Assembly (NCBI GenBank): GCA_020852955.1
Contig: JADYZW010000033.1
Span: 1 to 64,000 of the forward strand
DNA length: 64,000 nucleotides
Origin: Deltaproteobacteria bacterium
GTDB taxonomy: Bacteria > Desulfobacterota > Binatia > UTPRO1
Direction of reading: 5' to 3'
This document shows, piece after piece, positions 16,892 to 25,085 of this stretch. Position numbers and translations under genes: made by a program. The first letter of the stretch is position 1. Every line of letters starts with the position of its first letter. The notes under the pieces are model-generated. The model was not told the origin of the DNA. It was given only the letters and a program-made list of their open reading frames with translations, and searched no databases.

Positions 16892-18189
16892 CGACCGGCC
16901 ACCACCTCGTGCTCTGCGACGGCACGCAGGGCGACCCGCGCGCGTTCCGGGCCGCGTACGCGCATTATCTCGCCACCTGCGTCCGCGAGTTCGATGGCGT
17001 CGAGTCGTACCTCCCGCCGGCGCTGCGCGCGCCCCACGCCCGGCTCGTCGATCTGGTGCGCCGCGCGCGCACGATCGACGAGCGCATGCTCCTGCACTGC
17101 TTCGCCTCGTCAACGGTCGCCACCCCGCTCCATTGCCTCGCGTTGCAGGAGACCCTGCCGGCGTTCCGTGAGCGGATCGTCGAGGCTGCCGGCGCCATGA
17201 TGCCGCACCTGTTGTTCGAGATGGCGCTGCACGGGCTCCTCGAAGAGAGCGAAGTCTGGACCTGCGACACCGTCGGACCGCCGCGGCTCGCCTCGCTCGC
17301 CGTCGGCGGAACGATCGTCCCACCCGCGGCCGCGACGCGCCTGGTCTTCGCCGCCACCGGCATCGTCGCCCTCGCCGGCGACGGCGAGATCGCTCGGCTC
17401 CCGCTCGATCCGGACGAGATCCGCGCCGCCTGCGAGGCGCCGGACGGTTTCCGCTTCGAACCCCGGTATCATCCGCTCGCCAACGTCACGCAGCTCGCGA
17501 CCATCGACCACAACCCGATCGCCGCGTTCGAGGCGCACCCGGACAAGAGCGGCAACGCCGTCGACCTCGGTGGGCGGCCGGAGACCGAATGGATCGGGAT
17601 GCTCGACGAAGCGTTTGCGCTCGTCGAGCGGTTCCTCCCGGAGACGTTCGCCGAAATGCGGCTGTCGTTGCGGGAGGTCGTCCCCGTCGGGTACGACGCC
17701 GAGCGCCATCTGTCCGCGTCCTACCGCGAGGCGATCGGAACGATGTACCTGACGCTGCACCCGAACATCATGACGATGACCGAAGCGGTCGTGCACGAGT
17801 TCCAGCACAACAAGCTCAACGTCGCTTCGTACGGCGCGGCCTTCCTCGAGAACCCGTTCCACCCGCTGTACCCGAGCCCGGTCCGCCCGGACCCCCGACC
17901 GCTGTGGGGCATCCTCCTCGCGGTCCACGCCTTTCTCCCCGTCGCCGAGCTCTACCGACGCATGCGCGACGCACAACATCCGCTCGCCGCGATTTCCGGC
18001 TTCGACGCGCGTCTCGCCGACATCGACCTCAAGAACCACGAAGGCATGGACATGCTCCGAGCGCATGCCAAGCTGACGGCGCCGGGGGCGGTCGTGTTCG
18101 GTGATCTCGAGGCGCTCGAGCGGCGACACCTGGCGGAACGCACGGAGCGCGGCCTCTCGAACGTCGCCACGGATGTGCACCAGCCGTGA
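16888..18189 (+). CDS. HExxH-motif protein, possible 2-oxoglutarate-dependent peptide beta-hydroxylase
   Basis: 433 aa. HEFQH (residues 303-307) within AVVHEFQHNKLNV is the metal-binding HExxH of a family found beside or fused to radical SAM peptide maturases, some members of which are iron/2-oxoglutarate-dependent peptide beta-hydroxylases rather than proteases. An N-terminal helical domain contains LLHCFASSTVATPLHCLALQE. The ATGA overlap with hxsB ties it to the HxsD/HxsB unit and suggests it hydroxylates, or less likely cleaves, the same substrate. Family assignment rests on the HExxH context and neighbourhood. Confidence 0.72.
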   Translation: MTTGHHLVLCDGTQGDPRAFRAAYAHYLATCVREFDGVESYLPPALRAPHARLVDLVRRARTIDERMLLHCFASSTVATPLHCLALQETLPAFRERIVEAAGAMMPHLLFEMALHGLLEESEVWTCDTVGPPRLASLAVGGTIVPPAAATRLVFAATGIVALAGDGEIARLPLDPDEIRAACEAPDGFRFEPRYHPLANVTQLATIDHNPIAAFEAHPDKSGNAVDLGGRPETEWIGMLDEAFALVERFLPETFAEMRLSLREVVPVGYDAERHLSASYREAIGTMYLTLHPNIMTMTEAVVHEFQHNKLNVASYGAAFLENPFHPLYPSPVRPDPRPLWGILLAVHAFLPVAELYRRMRDAQHPLAAISGFDARLADIDLKNHEGMDMLRAHAKLTAPGAVVFGDLEALERRHLAERTERGLSNVATDVHQP

Positions 18190-18270
18190 CGGCCGCGGGC
18201 GCGTCATCAGAGCCCGCCGAGCGAGCTCGGCGCCTGCCGCCGTCGCCGGCTCCCTCTCGCGAGGTCGGCG

Positions 18271-20004
18271 CTACGCCCCGAGCGCTGCGCGATCCCGTGA
18301 CGGCGCCGCCGCGCTCGCGGGCTCACGCAGGATCGCGACGACCGCCTCGACCACGGCCTTGACGCCGCCGTCCCCGTTGGCTCCCTCGGCGTGGAACTCG
18401 ACACCGACCGTCGACCGCTTGCCGCGAGCGCCGACCGTGAAACGCACGTCGACCGACGCCTCGCCGGATCCGCGCACCACCAACACCGCGCCGGTCTCGC
18501 TCACCCAGCGGAGTGGCTCGGCGCGCCATCCCGGGACGGCCAGCGCCTCCGCCACCCGCCGCGCGAGCGACGTCACGCGCTGGCGGCCGCGAAGCTGCAA
18601 GGGCTCGCTCGCGGCCCGCGGAGCGAGCACGGGCGCGGAGGCCCCGTCCGAAGCCTCCGCCAAGCGCGCATGCGTCCATTTGAGCAAGAGCCCGAAGGCG
18701 TCCTCGGGTGCGCCGGCGTCGGCCTCGACGTCGACGTCGTACGCGTCGCTCGTGATCATGGGTGCGCGCCCGCGGCCGGGCGCCACGAATACGAAGCGGG
18801 CGCGCGAGCCGGTCTCGTGCGCGAACACGATCTCGACCTGCCGCCGCCGATCCTCGCTGCTCTCACGATCGATGCGCCACGACGGTGGAAGATCGCGCGC
18901 GCCCCGGGACGCGCGCAGCGCGCGGAGATGGGGCTCGACGAGCAGCACGAAGTTCCGCCGTTCGGAATCGAGCGCGAGCAGCGCCGCGCGGCTGACGGGC
19001 TGGAACTCGTCCTCGCCGTGGAGCTGGAGATAGACGCGGAAGATTCCCGTGCAGCGCGACCGGAACACGCACGCATCGCAGCCCGGCAGGTACGTGCGCA
19101 GCGAGCCGTGCCACTCGTACTTGTTCATGGCGTCTTCGAGCCCGGTCGCGTCGGCGGACTTCGTCACCGTCTCCTGTCCGCCGTGATGGATGCGCGACCC
19201 CCACGCCGGCAGGATGCAGTAGGGAAGATTGCCCACGTTCACGTCGAAGTCCGGATCCCACCGGTCGAAGCCCGCGAGCATCGCGTCGTAGTAGGGCGCC
19301 ATGTCGGAGTACCGGGGCATGATCTCCCGGAGGTACGCGTGATCGCGCTCCCCCGCGCTCTCCGGGCGAACGATGTCGACGTGCAGCTGGCGAACCCCGT
19401 ACTGCCTGAGCAGGGCCGGATACTCCGGCAACGACCGGTAGCTGCGCTCGTTGACGCACATGTTCGCGGTCACGAGCTGCCCCAGGCGTTGCAGCTCGCC
19501 GAGCCCGTGGAGGATGCGGCGGAAGGAATCGGGTCGTTCGGTCGTCGCCACGTGAGCCTCGGCGGTCGCGCCCTGGATCGAGATGCGCCACTCGAAGCGC
19601 CCGAGCGCCACGACGGAATCGATGAAGCCCGCTTGCGGGAACATGACCCCGTTGGTGAAGATGACGATGTGCTCGAATCCAAGCTCCACCGCTTTCCGGA
19701 GCGCGTCGAGGAAGCGCTTGTGGGTGGTCGGCTCGCCGCCGAGGAACGTGAGGTGCCACGCGCCCGCCGCGCGCGCGGCCTCCAGCGCATCGAGGATCGG
19801 CTCCAGGGGAACCGCCCGCGCGATCTTCATCGCGGTCAGCTGGCCGCTGGAGCAGAAGACACAGCGGTTGTTGCAGAGGTGGCCGAGCTGGATCTCGAAC
19901 TTGTGCCCGGATCCCGAGCTGGTGACGGTGGTCGCCGCGCGACGATCGGCGTCGCTGATGTGGGTGCCCGCGGCCATGCCGAGGCGCGGATCGTAGTGTG
20001 TCAT
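18271..20004 (-). CDS. Radical SAM protein with long C-terminal extension
   Basis: 577 aa. CNNRCVFC (C44, C48, C51), LGGEP (88-92) and RISIQGAT mark a radical SAM domain of the same clade as its neighbours; CDACVFRSRCTG followed by F.VYLQLHGEDEFQPV is the C-terminal auxiliary-cluster motif. About 190 further residues form an alpha/beta region of unknown type (RRQVEIVFAHE, VLVVRGSGEASVDVRF) that could bind a partner. The ATG at 20004 shares the CATG of the divergent gene's start, leaving no intergenic space; an ATG at 19977 is the alternative. It converges on the HExxH gene. Confidence 0.78.
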   Translation of the reverse strand: MTHYDPRLGMAAGTHISDADRRAATTVTSSGSGHKFEIQLGHLCNNRCVFCSSGQLTAMKIARAVPLEPILDALEAARAAGAWHLTFLGGEPTTHKRFLDALRKAVELGFEHIVIFTNGVMFPQAGFIDSVVALGRFEWRISIQGATAEAHVATTERPDSFRRILHGLGELQRLGQLVTANMCVNERSYRSLPEYPALLRQYGVRQLHVDIVRPESAGERDHAYLREIMPRYSDMAPYYDAMLAGFDRWDPDFDVNVGNLPYCILPAWGSRIHHGGQETVTKSADATGLEDAMNKYEWHGSLRTYLPGCDACVFRSRCTGIFRVYLQLHGEDEFQPVSRAALLALDSERRNFVLLVEPHLRALRASRGARDLPPSWRIDRESSEDRRRQVEIVFAHETGSRARFVFVAPGRGRAPMITSDAYDVDVEADAGAPEDAFGLLLKWTHARLAEASDGASAPVLAPRAASEPLQLRGRQRVTSLARRVAEALAVPGWRAEPLRWVSETGAVLVVRGSGEASVDVRFTVGARGKRSTVGVEFHAEGANGDGGVKAVVEAVVAILREPASAAAPSRDRAALGA

Positions 20005-21943
20005 GGCTAGCGCTGGCAAGGACTTTTCGCGGCCACTCGGGTCCCGGCTCTTCAAGAAGAAGGTTCCGGACGACGAGCCCGTCACGCCCGAGAGCGCCGC
20101 GCTCTTCCGGTTCGGGGAGCAGTGCAACAACGACTGCCCCATGTGCAGCAACACCGGGGAGGCCGCGCTTTTCTTCCACCCCACCGAGACGCTGCTGCGG
20201 CGTGCCGACTTCCTGCGCCGCTCCGGGTTCCGGCGTGCGGTCGTCACCGGCGGCGAGCCTACGATCCATCCGGGCTTCTGGACGGTCGTGGAGCGCCTCT
20301 TCGCCGACGGCTTCACGTGGGACATCAACACCCACGGCCGGAGCTTCGCCGCGGAAGGCTTCGCGCGCCGGGCCGTCGAGGCGGGCCTGCGACGCGCCAT
20401 CGTTTCGCTGCATTCCCACGTGCCGGCAACGAGCGCCACGATCTTCGGGGCCCGCGAGCACGCGCATCACGAGACGGTCGCCGGCGTCGACCGGCTGATC
20501 GACGCCGGGGTCGACGTCATGCTCAACTGCGTGCTCACGCGCCTGAACCTCGGCGACGTCCACGAGTACCTGCGCGTCGGACGCGCACGCTATGGCGACC
20601 GCGCGGTCTTCAAGTTCGTCTTTCCGTCGACGATCGGCAAGGGCGGGCAATGGGCCGGAATCGCGCTGCGCTATGCCGACGTCGGCGCGGCGGTCCGGCG
20701 ACTGCGATCGACCGCGCGCGACGTCGGCGCCGTCGTGCTCTTCGAGTCCTTTCCGAACTGCGTCCTCGGCGATCCCGACGCGACGAATCTCGGACGCTCG
20801 GCCTTCGGCGAGACGCACTATCTCGACGACGCGAGCGGCGAGCGCATCCATTCGATGCGTCACATCGAGGCGGAGCTGTCCGCGTTCTCCGAGGTGTGCC
20901 GACCGTGCTCGTCGCTGCGCTCCTGCCCCGGCATCTCGCGGCAATACGCCAAGCGCCATGGCACGGACGAGCTCGTTCCCTTCGTCGCGGGGCGACCTGC
21001 GGCGGCGGCGACCCGCGCCAACTCCTTCAACTACGTTCGGACCGAGACGGCCGTCCCGTGGACGGCCGCGGCGGCCGCCTGCACCGCGCACGCGCACGGC
21101 AGCGGCCTCGATCCGGTGCGGCAGCTCTGGCTCATCCGGGGCGATCGGCTCACGCGCTACGTCACCGACACGGGCGACTTCACGCCCGCGGAGATCGCGC
21201 GCATCAAGTCCGGCGTCAGCCATCTCTTCGTCGATCGCGCGCCCGCCGGCGTGCTCGACGACTTCAGGAACGGCATGCGCCGGGTCCTTCCCGATCCCGT
21301 CTGCGGATCCTGCGCGCAGCGCGCCACGTGCGGGCGGCGGTTCCACGAAGTCGACGGCGAGCCCTACGCGCGCGAGGAGGCCCGGATCGCCGATCACATC
21401 GCTCGCCTGCGGGGACGGGTGCTCGACGTGGGCTGCGGGGAGCAGCTCTATCGGGAGGAGCTCGCGGCGCTGCTGCGAGCGGACGCCATCACGTACACGG
21501 GCCTCGACCCCGACGACGAAAGCCTCGCCCGCTTCCGCGCCGCCCTCCCGGACGCCCAGCTGCAGCGCGGTGACATCGAGCACTTCGAGGACGAGCCGGC
21601 GAGCTACGATCACGTGCTCTGTCTCCGATCGTTGAACCACGTGCTCGACCCCGACGAGGCGCTGTCGAGGATGTCGCGCCTCCTGAGCCCCGGCGGCTCG
21701 CTCCTCCTCGTCGAGATGACGCCCTTCGCGATGCTCCGCCGCGCGGAGCAGGTCGCGGCCGCCGACCGAGCGCCCCGCGCCGGCCATCAGCATTTCCGGA
21801 ACCTGGCGAGCCAGGACGTCCTTCCGCTCCTCCCGCGCCATGCGTTGCGCGTCGTCGAGCACCGCCCGGCCGATCGCGACGCGAGCAACCAGTGGATCCT
21901 GATCCTCGAGAAGGATCCGGGCGTGTGCGATCCGTCGCGATGA
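20003..21943 (+). CDS. Radical SAM/SPASM protein fused to a class I methyltransferase
   Basis: 646 aa. Residues 1-330 form a radical SAM domain with CNNDCPMC (C41, C45, C48), TGGEP and SLHSH, followed by CRPCSSLRSCPG. The CPMCSN stretch and the order of strands resemble HxsC. A linker region contains a second motif, CGSCAQRATCGR. Residues of about 470-640 form a SAM-dependent methyltransferase: VLDVGCGEQLY (motif I), YTGLDPD, and a region ending with LLSPGGSLLLVEMTP. One protein would use SAM both as radical source and as methyl donor. It begins head-to-head with the minus-strand radical SAM gene, the two start codons overlapping in CATG. Confidence 0.82.
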   Translation: MASAGKDFSRPLGSRLFKKKVPDDEPVTPESAALFRFGEQCNNDCPMCSNTGEAALFFHPTETLLRRADFLRRSGFRRAVVTGGEPTIHPGFWTVVERLFADGFTWDINTHGRSFAAEGFARRAVEAGLRRAIVSLHSHVPATSATIFGAREHAHHETVAGVDRLIDAGVDVMLNCVLTRLNLGDVHEYLRVGRARYGDRAVFKFVFPSTIGKGGQWAGIALRYADVGAAVRRLRSTARDVGAVVLFESFPNCVLGDPDATNLGRSAFGETHYLDDASGERIHSMRHIEAELSAFSEVCRPCSSLRSCPGISRQYAKRHGTDELVPFVAGRPAAAATRANSFNYVRTETAVPWTAAAAACTAHAHGSGLDPVRQLWLIRGDRLTRYVTDTGDFTPAEIARIKSGVSHLFVDRAPAGVLDDFRNGMRRVLPDPVCGSCAQRATCGRRFHEVDGEPYAREEARIADHIARLRGRVLDVGCGEQLYREELAALLRADAITYTGLDPDDESLARFRAALPDAQLQRGDIEHFEDEPASYDHVLCLRSLNHVLDPDEALSRMSRLLSPGGSLLLVEMTPFAMLRRAEQVAAADRAPRAGHQHFRNLASQDVLPLLPRHALRVVEHRPADRDASNQWILILEKDPGVCDPSR

Positions 21944-22316
21944 CGCCACCGGCCGCCGATGCCTCTCGAGGCCCGTCACGCCGTCGACCCGCGCGCGGGC
22001 ATCCGGTCCCGCCCCGGAGCAATCGGGGCCGTCCCGGCGAAACGCCGGCGTCTTTTCGGTGGACTTCCGGCCCGCAGGCGTGGCAACGTCGAGCGCATTC
22101 CGAACGGCGACGCAGCATCCACCCCCATGTATCTGACGCATTTCGACGAATGCGGGCGTGCCGCCGCGGCCTACCCCGACGTTCGCGAGCGCGCGCGGGG
22201 GCCGCGTCGCGTCGGCCGGTCGGAGCCTGCCGCCGATGCGGAGAACGACGACGCAGCTGCGTGACGGGTCGGTGGCCGTTCGGCGGCGCGCCCCGCTGCG
22301 GTGCATGACGTAGCCC
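21944..22316. other. Intergenic region, no gene supported
   Basis: 373 bases between two plus-strand radical SAM genes. It holds a terminator-like hairpin (22034-22056). A 45-codon open frame at 22127-22264 lacks a ribosome-binding site and has weaker third-position GC bias than real genes here, so it is not called. Confidence 0.5.
22034..22056 (+). terminator. Predicted intrinsic terminator after the radical SAM-methyltransferase gene
   Basis: A perfect 6-bp GC stem (CCGGCG / CGCCGG) with an AAA loop at 22034-22048 is followed by CGTCTTTT. It lies 90 bases after the stop at 21943 and in the right orientation. The T-run is short, so efficiency is doubtful. Confidence 0.4.
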
Positions 22317-24149
22317 ATGCGCGTCCAACGCGTCGTCACCAACGAGACCTGCAATCAGAACTGCTGGTTCTGCAACGCGCGCCGACCGGTCGAGGACGCG
22401 CGGTTCGTGGCGCGAGCGGCGGTTCGGCGGCGAATCTCGGACGCCCTGGACACGGACACCCGAGAGATCGTGCTGACCGGCGGAGAGCCGACCTTGCGGA
22501 GCGACCTCCCGGATCTCGTCCGGCAGGCGGCGGGCGGATCGGCGCGCGTCGTGCTGGAAACGAACGCCGCTCGACTCGACGAGCGGCGGGCGCGGGATCT
22601 GGCGGCCGCCGGTCTCGCGACCGCCCGCATCCAGCTGACGGCGTGGGGCGACGCGGCGGACGCCATCAGCCGAGAGCCCGGAGCGTTTGCAGCGGCGGTG
22701 CGGGGCCTGCGTGCGCTTGCGGGCGCCGGCGTGGCGATCGAGGTCACCACCCCGATCGTCCGGCGCAATCTCGACCTTGTGGCGGCCATGCCGCGGCAGA
22801 TCGTCGCCGGCGAGCTTCCCGTGGCGACCCTCGTCCTCGTTGTACCCGCCACGGCTCCCGACGCATCGGAACGGGCCTCGCTGGCGGCGATCGCCAGAGC
22901 GATCACCGCCGTGACCGAGGAGGCGCGACGCGTCGGCCTTCCGCTCCGGCTCGATCCGACCACGTACGTCCCTCCGTGCGTGTTCGAGAAGCCGGAACGG
23001 GTGGCCCATCTGTTCGCGCTCAACCGCGGGAACGCGATCCGGCCGAGCTACGCGCGCGTGCCGGAATGCGCCGACTGCCTGGTCGAGGACCGTTGCCCGG
23101 GCATGCCCCACGGGTTCCTCCGGCACGGGGACCTGCCTCGCGTGCGGCCGGTCGTGGAGCCGCGCCTCGGACGCCGCCTCACGGTGGCGTCGACGGTCGA
23201 GGAGCAGGTGGCGCGCGAGCTCGTCAGCCGCGACGACTTCCGCGGCGGCGACGTGCCTGCCCCGGAGGTCACGGTGCGGGTGAACTTCCGCTGCAACCAG
23301 GCCTGCGAGTTCTGCTTCGTCTCGACCCATCTGCCGTCGGCCCCCGAAGCGGCGGTGCGCACGGCGATCGAAACGGCGGCGCGCGAGCGCGCCGTCGTGG
23401 TGCTCTCCGGCGGCGAGCCCACGCTGAATCCGCGCCTCGTCGAGTATGTCAGGCTCGCGAACGACCTCGGCGCCGCTTCGGTCGAGCTGCAGACGAACGC
23501 CACGCGCCTGGCGCACGCGGACCTCGCCGCGACCCTGGCGGAGGCGGGCCTCGGAGGCGCGATGATCTCCCTCCACGGCTCGACGGCGGCGATCTCGGAC
23601 GCCGTCACCGGCGCACCCGGCACCTTCGCCGCCACGGTGCGGGGCATCGATGCTCTCGTTCGCACGCCCGTACGCGTCCGGCTGAACTTCGTCTTCTGCC
23701 AGGAGAACCGCGAGGACTTCCCGCGCATGGTCGATCTGGTCGCCGAGCGCTGGCCCGCGGCCGGCATCGTGTTCTCGTTCGTGGGATCGCACACCGACGT
23801 CGTCCCGCGCAGCACGGCGCTGATTCCGAGGTTCCGCGACGTGATGCCGTCGCTGGTGGCGGGTCTGGCGCGCGCCCGCGCCGCGGGACTCGCCGTCAGC
23901 GGATTCGAGTCGATGTGCGGCCTGCCGCGCTGTGTCGTCCCGGAAGCCGAGCGCGCGGCGTTCTCGCACGTGGGGTTGCCGGCGGGGGCCGGCGAGGGTG
24001 AGTTCGTGAAGGCCGAAGCCTGCGGCGGCTGCGCCGAAACCCACCGCTGCTTCGGCGTGCGACGCGGGTACGCGGAGCTCTACGGCACCGGCGAGCTGCA
24101 GCCCATCGCCGCGGGGGAGCGGTCCCGGCGCGCGCCCGCGGTCGCGTAA
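22317..24149 (+). CDS. Tandem radical SAM protein with two intact catalytic domains
   Basis: 610 aa made of two complete units. Unit 1: CNQNCWFC (C12, C16, C19), TGGEPT, and an auxiliary motif CADCLVEDRCPG. Unit 2: CNQACEFC (C326, C330, C333), SGGEPT, SLHGST and CGGCAETHRCFG, then RGYAELYGTGELQPI. Each unit therefore has its own SAM cluster and an auxiliary site. The degenerate tandem protein at 3267 has the same two-unit layout, so that one probably arose from an ancestor like this. It could perform two successive modifications; substrates are unknown. It starts 18 bases ahead of the sugar operon's first gene at its 3' end (stop 24149, next ATG 24168). Confidence 0.83.
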   Translation: MRVQRVVTNETCNQNCWFCNARRPVEDARFVARAAVRRRISDALDTDTREIVLTGGEPTLRSDLPDLVRQAAGGSARVVLETNAARLDERRARDLAAAGLATARIQLTAWGDAADAISREPGAFAAAVRGLRALAGAGVAIEVTTPIVRRNLDLVAAMPRQIVAGELPVATLVLVVPATAPDASERASLAAIARAITAVTEEARRVGLPLRLDPTTYVPPCVFEKPERVAHLFALNRGNAIRPSYARVPECADCLVEDRCPGMPHGFLRHGDLPRVRPVVEPRLGRRLTVASTVEEQVARELVSRDDFRGGDVPAPEVTVRVNFRCNQACEFCFVSTHLPSAPEAAVRTAIETAARERAVVVLSGGEPTLNPRLVEYVRLANDLGAASVELQTNATRLAHADLAATLAEAGLGGAMISLHGSTAAISDAVTGAPGTFAATVRGIDALVRTPVRVRLNFVFCQENREDFPRMVDLVAERWPAAGIVFSFVGSHTDVVPRSTALIPRFRDVMPSLVAGLARARAAGLAVSGFESMCGLPRCVVPEAERAAFSHVGLPAGAGEGEFVKAEACGGCAETHRCFGVRRGYAELYGTGELQPIAAGERSRRAPAVA

Positions 24150-24167
24150 GTCGGGGCTCGACGTTCG

Positions 24168-25085
24168 ATGCGGATGCTCGTCACCGGCGCGGCGGGGTTC
24201 CTCGGCTCCCAGGTGGTGCGCGCGGCCGTCGATCGCGGCCACGAGGTCGTGGGCATCGTGCGCTCCCATGCGCGTGCCGCGGCTCCGGAAGGAGGCGCAC
24301 GCCTTCGGCTGGTCGAGGCCGATCTCGCGGACGGGCAGGCGCTGCGGCGCGCGGCCGCGGACGCGGCGCCCGACCTGGCGCTGCATCTCGCCTGGTCGAT
24401 CGGCGCCGGCTACTACGACTCGCCGGACAATCTGACGTGCGTCGGGGGCTCGCTCGCCCTGCTCCGCGGACTCGCCGACGCGGGCTGCCCGCGCGTGCTA
24501 TGCGTCGGCACCCACCTCGAACTGGCTCCGAGTGACGGCGACATGGCCGAGAGCCACCCGGTCGCCCCGCGAGGGCTCTACGCGACCTGCAAGGACGCGG
24601 TCCATCGAGTCGCCGGCGCGTATCTCGCACCGACGGCGACGTCGTTCGTGTGGGCGCGACTCTTCAACCTCTACGGACCGGGCCAGCCGGACTGGGCCTT
24701 CGTGCCGTCCGTCGTGCGCCACCTGCTGCAGGATCGACGATGTCCACTGACCCGGGGCGAACAGCGGCGCGGGTTCCTGCACGTTCGCGACGCGGCGGAC
24801 GCCATCCTCGCCGTCGGGGAGTCGCCGATCCGGGGTGTCGTCCACGTGGGTTCGGACGACGCCGTGACCGTTGGCGACCTCGCGCGCCGCGTCGGCGCGC
24901 GACTCGGTCGCACCGAATTGCTGGCGTTCGGCGCGCGCGAGCCATCGCCCGGCGACGCGCCGCGTGTCGTACCGTCGACGCGCCGTCTCCGCGTCGAGAT
25001 CGGCTTCCGTCCGCGCGTGAGCCTCGACGACGGGCTCCAGGAAACCATCGACTGGTGGCGGACACGGACCGTGGGGGCGGCGTGA
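24168..25085 (+). CDS. NAD(P)-dependent sugar epimerase/dehydratase (extended SDR)
   Basis: 305 aa. The N-terminal Rossmann motif TGAAGFLGS, the catalytic YATCK (Y...K of SDRs) and RLFNLYGPGQ are typical of extended SDR enzymes acting on nucleotide sugars. It is the first gene of a six-gene operon in which every junction overlaps by 4 bases. With an RfbH and two C-methyltransferase-like genes downstream, a role as a 4-keto reductase or epimerase for a deoxysugar is likely. The exact substrate cannot be read from the sequence. Confidence 0.85.
   Translation: MRMLVTGAAGFLGSQVVRAAVDRGHEVVGIVRSHARAAAPEGGARLRLVEADLADGQALRRAAADAAPDLALHLAWSIGAGYYDSPDNLTCVGGSLALLRGLADAGCPRVLCVGTHLELAPSDGDMAESHPVAPRGLYATCKDAVHRVAGAYLAPTATSFVWARLFNLYGPGQPDWAFVPSVVRHLLQDRRCPLTRGEQRRGFLHVRDAADAILAVGESPIRGVVHVGSDDAVTVGDLARRVGARLGRTELLAFGAREPSPGDAPRVVPSTRRLRVEIGFRPRVSLDDGLQETIDWWRTRTVGAA

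Noticed and set aside
22127..22264. 45-codon frame starting MYLTHFDECGR as possible precursor peptide
   Set aside because: No ribosome-binding site, weaker GC3 bias than the genes around it, downstream of a terminator-like hairpin, no leader/core pattern.
18863..22354. Open minus-strand frame of more than 1,100 codons
   Set aside because: Lies antisense to the radical SAM-methyltransferase gene and in a different frame of the 18271 gene; Arg-rich shadow of codon bias.
816..24149. HxsA His-Xaa-Ser repeat substrate
   Set aside because: No run of H-x-S repeats is present in any plausible frame of the locus.
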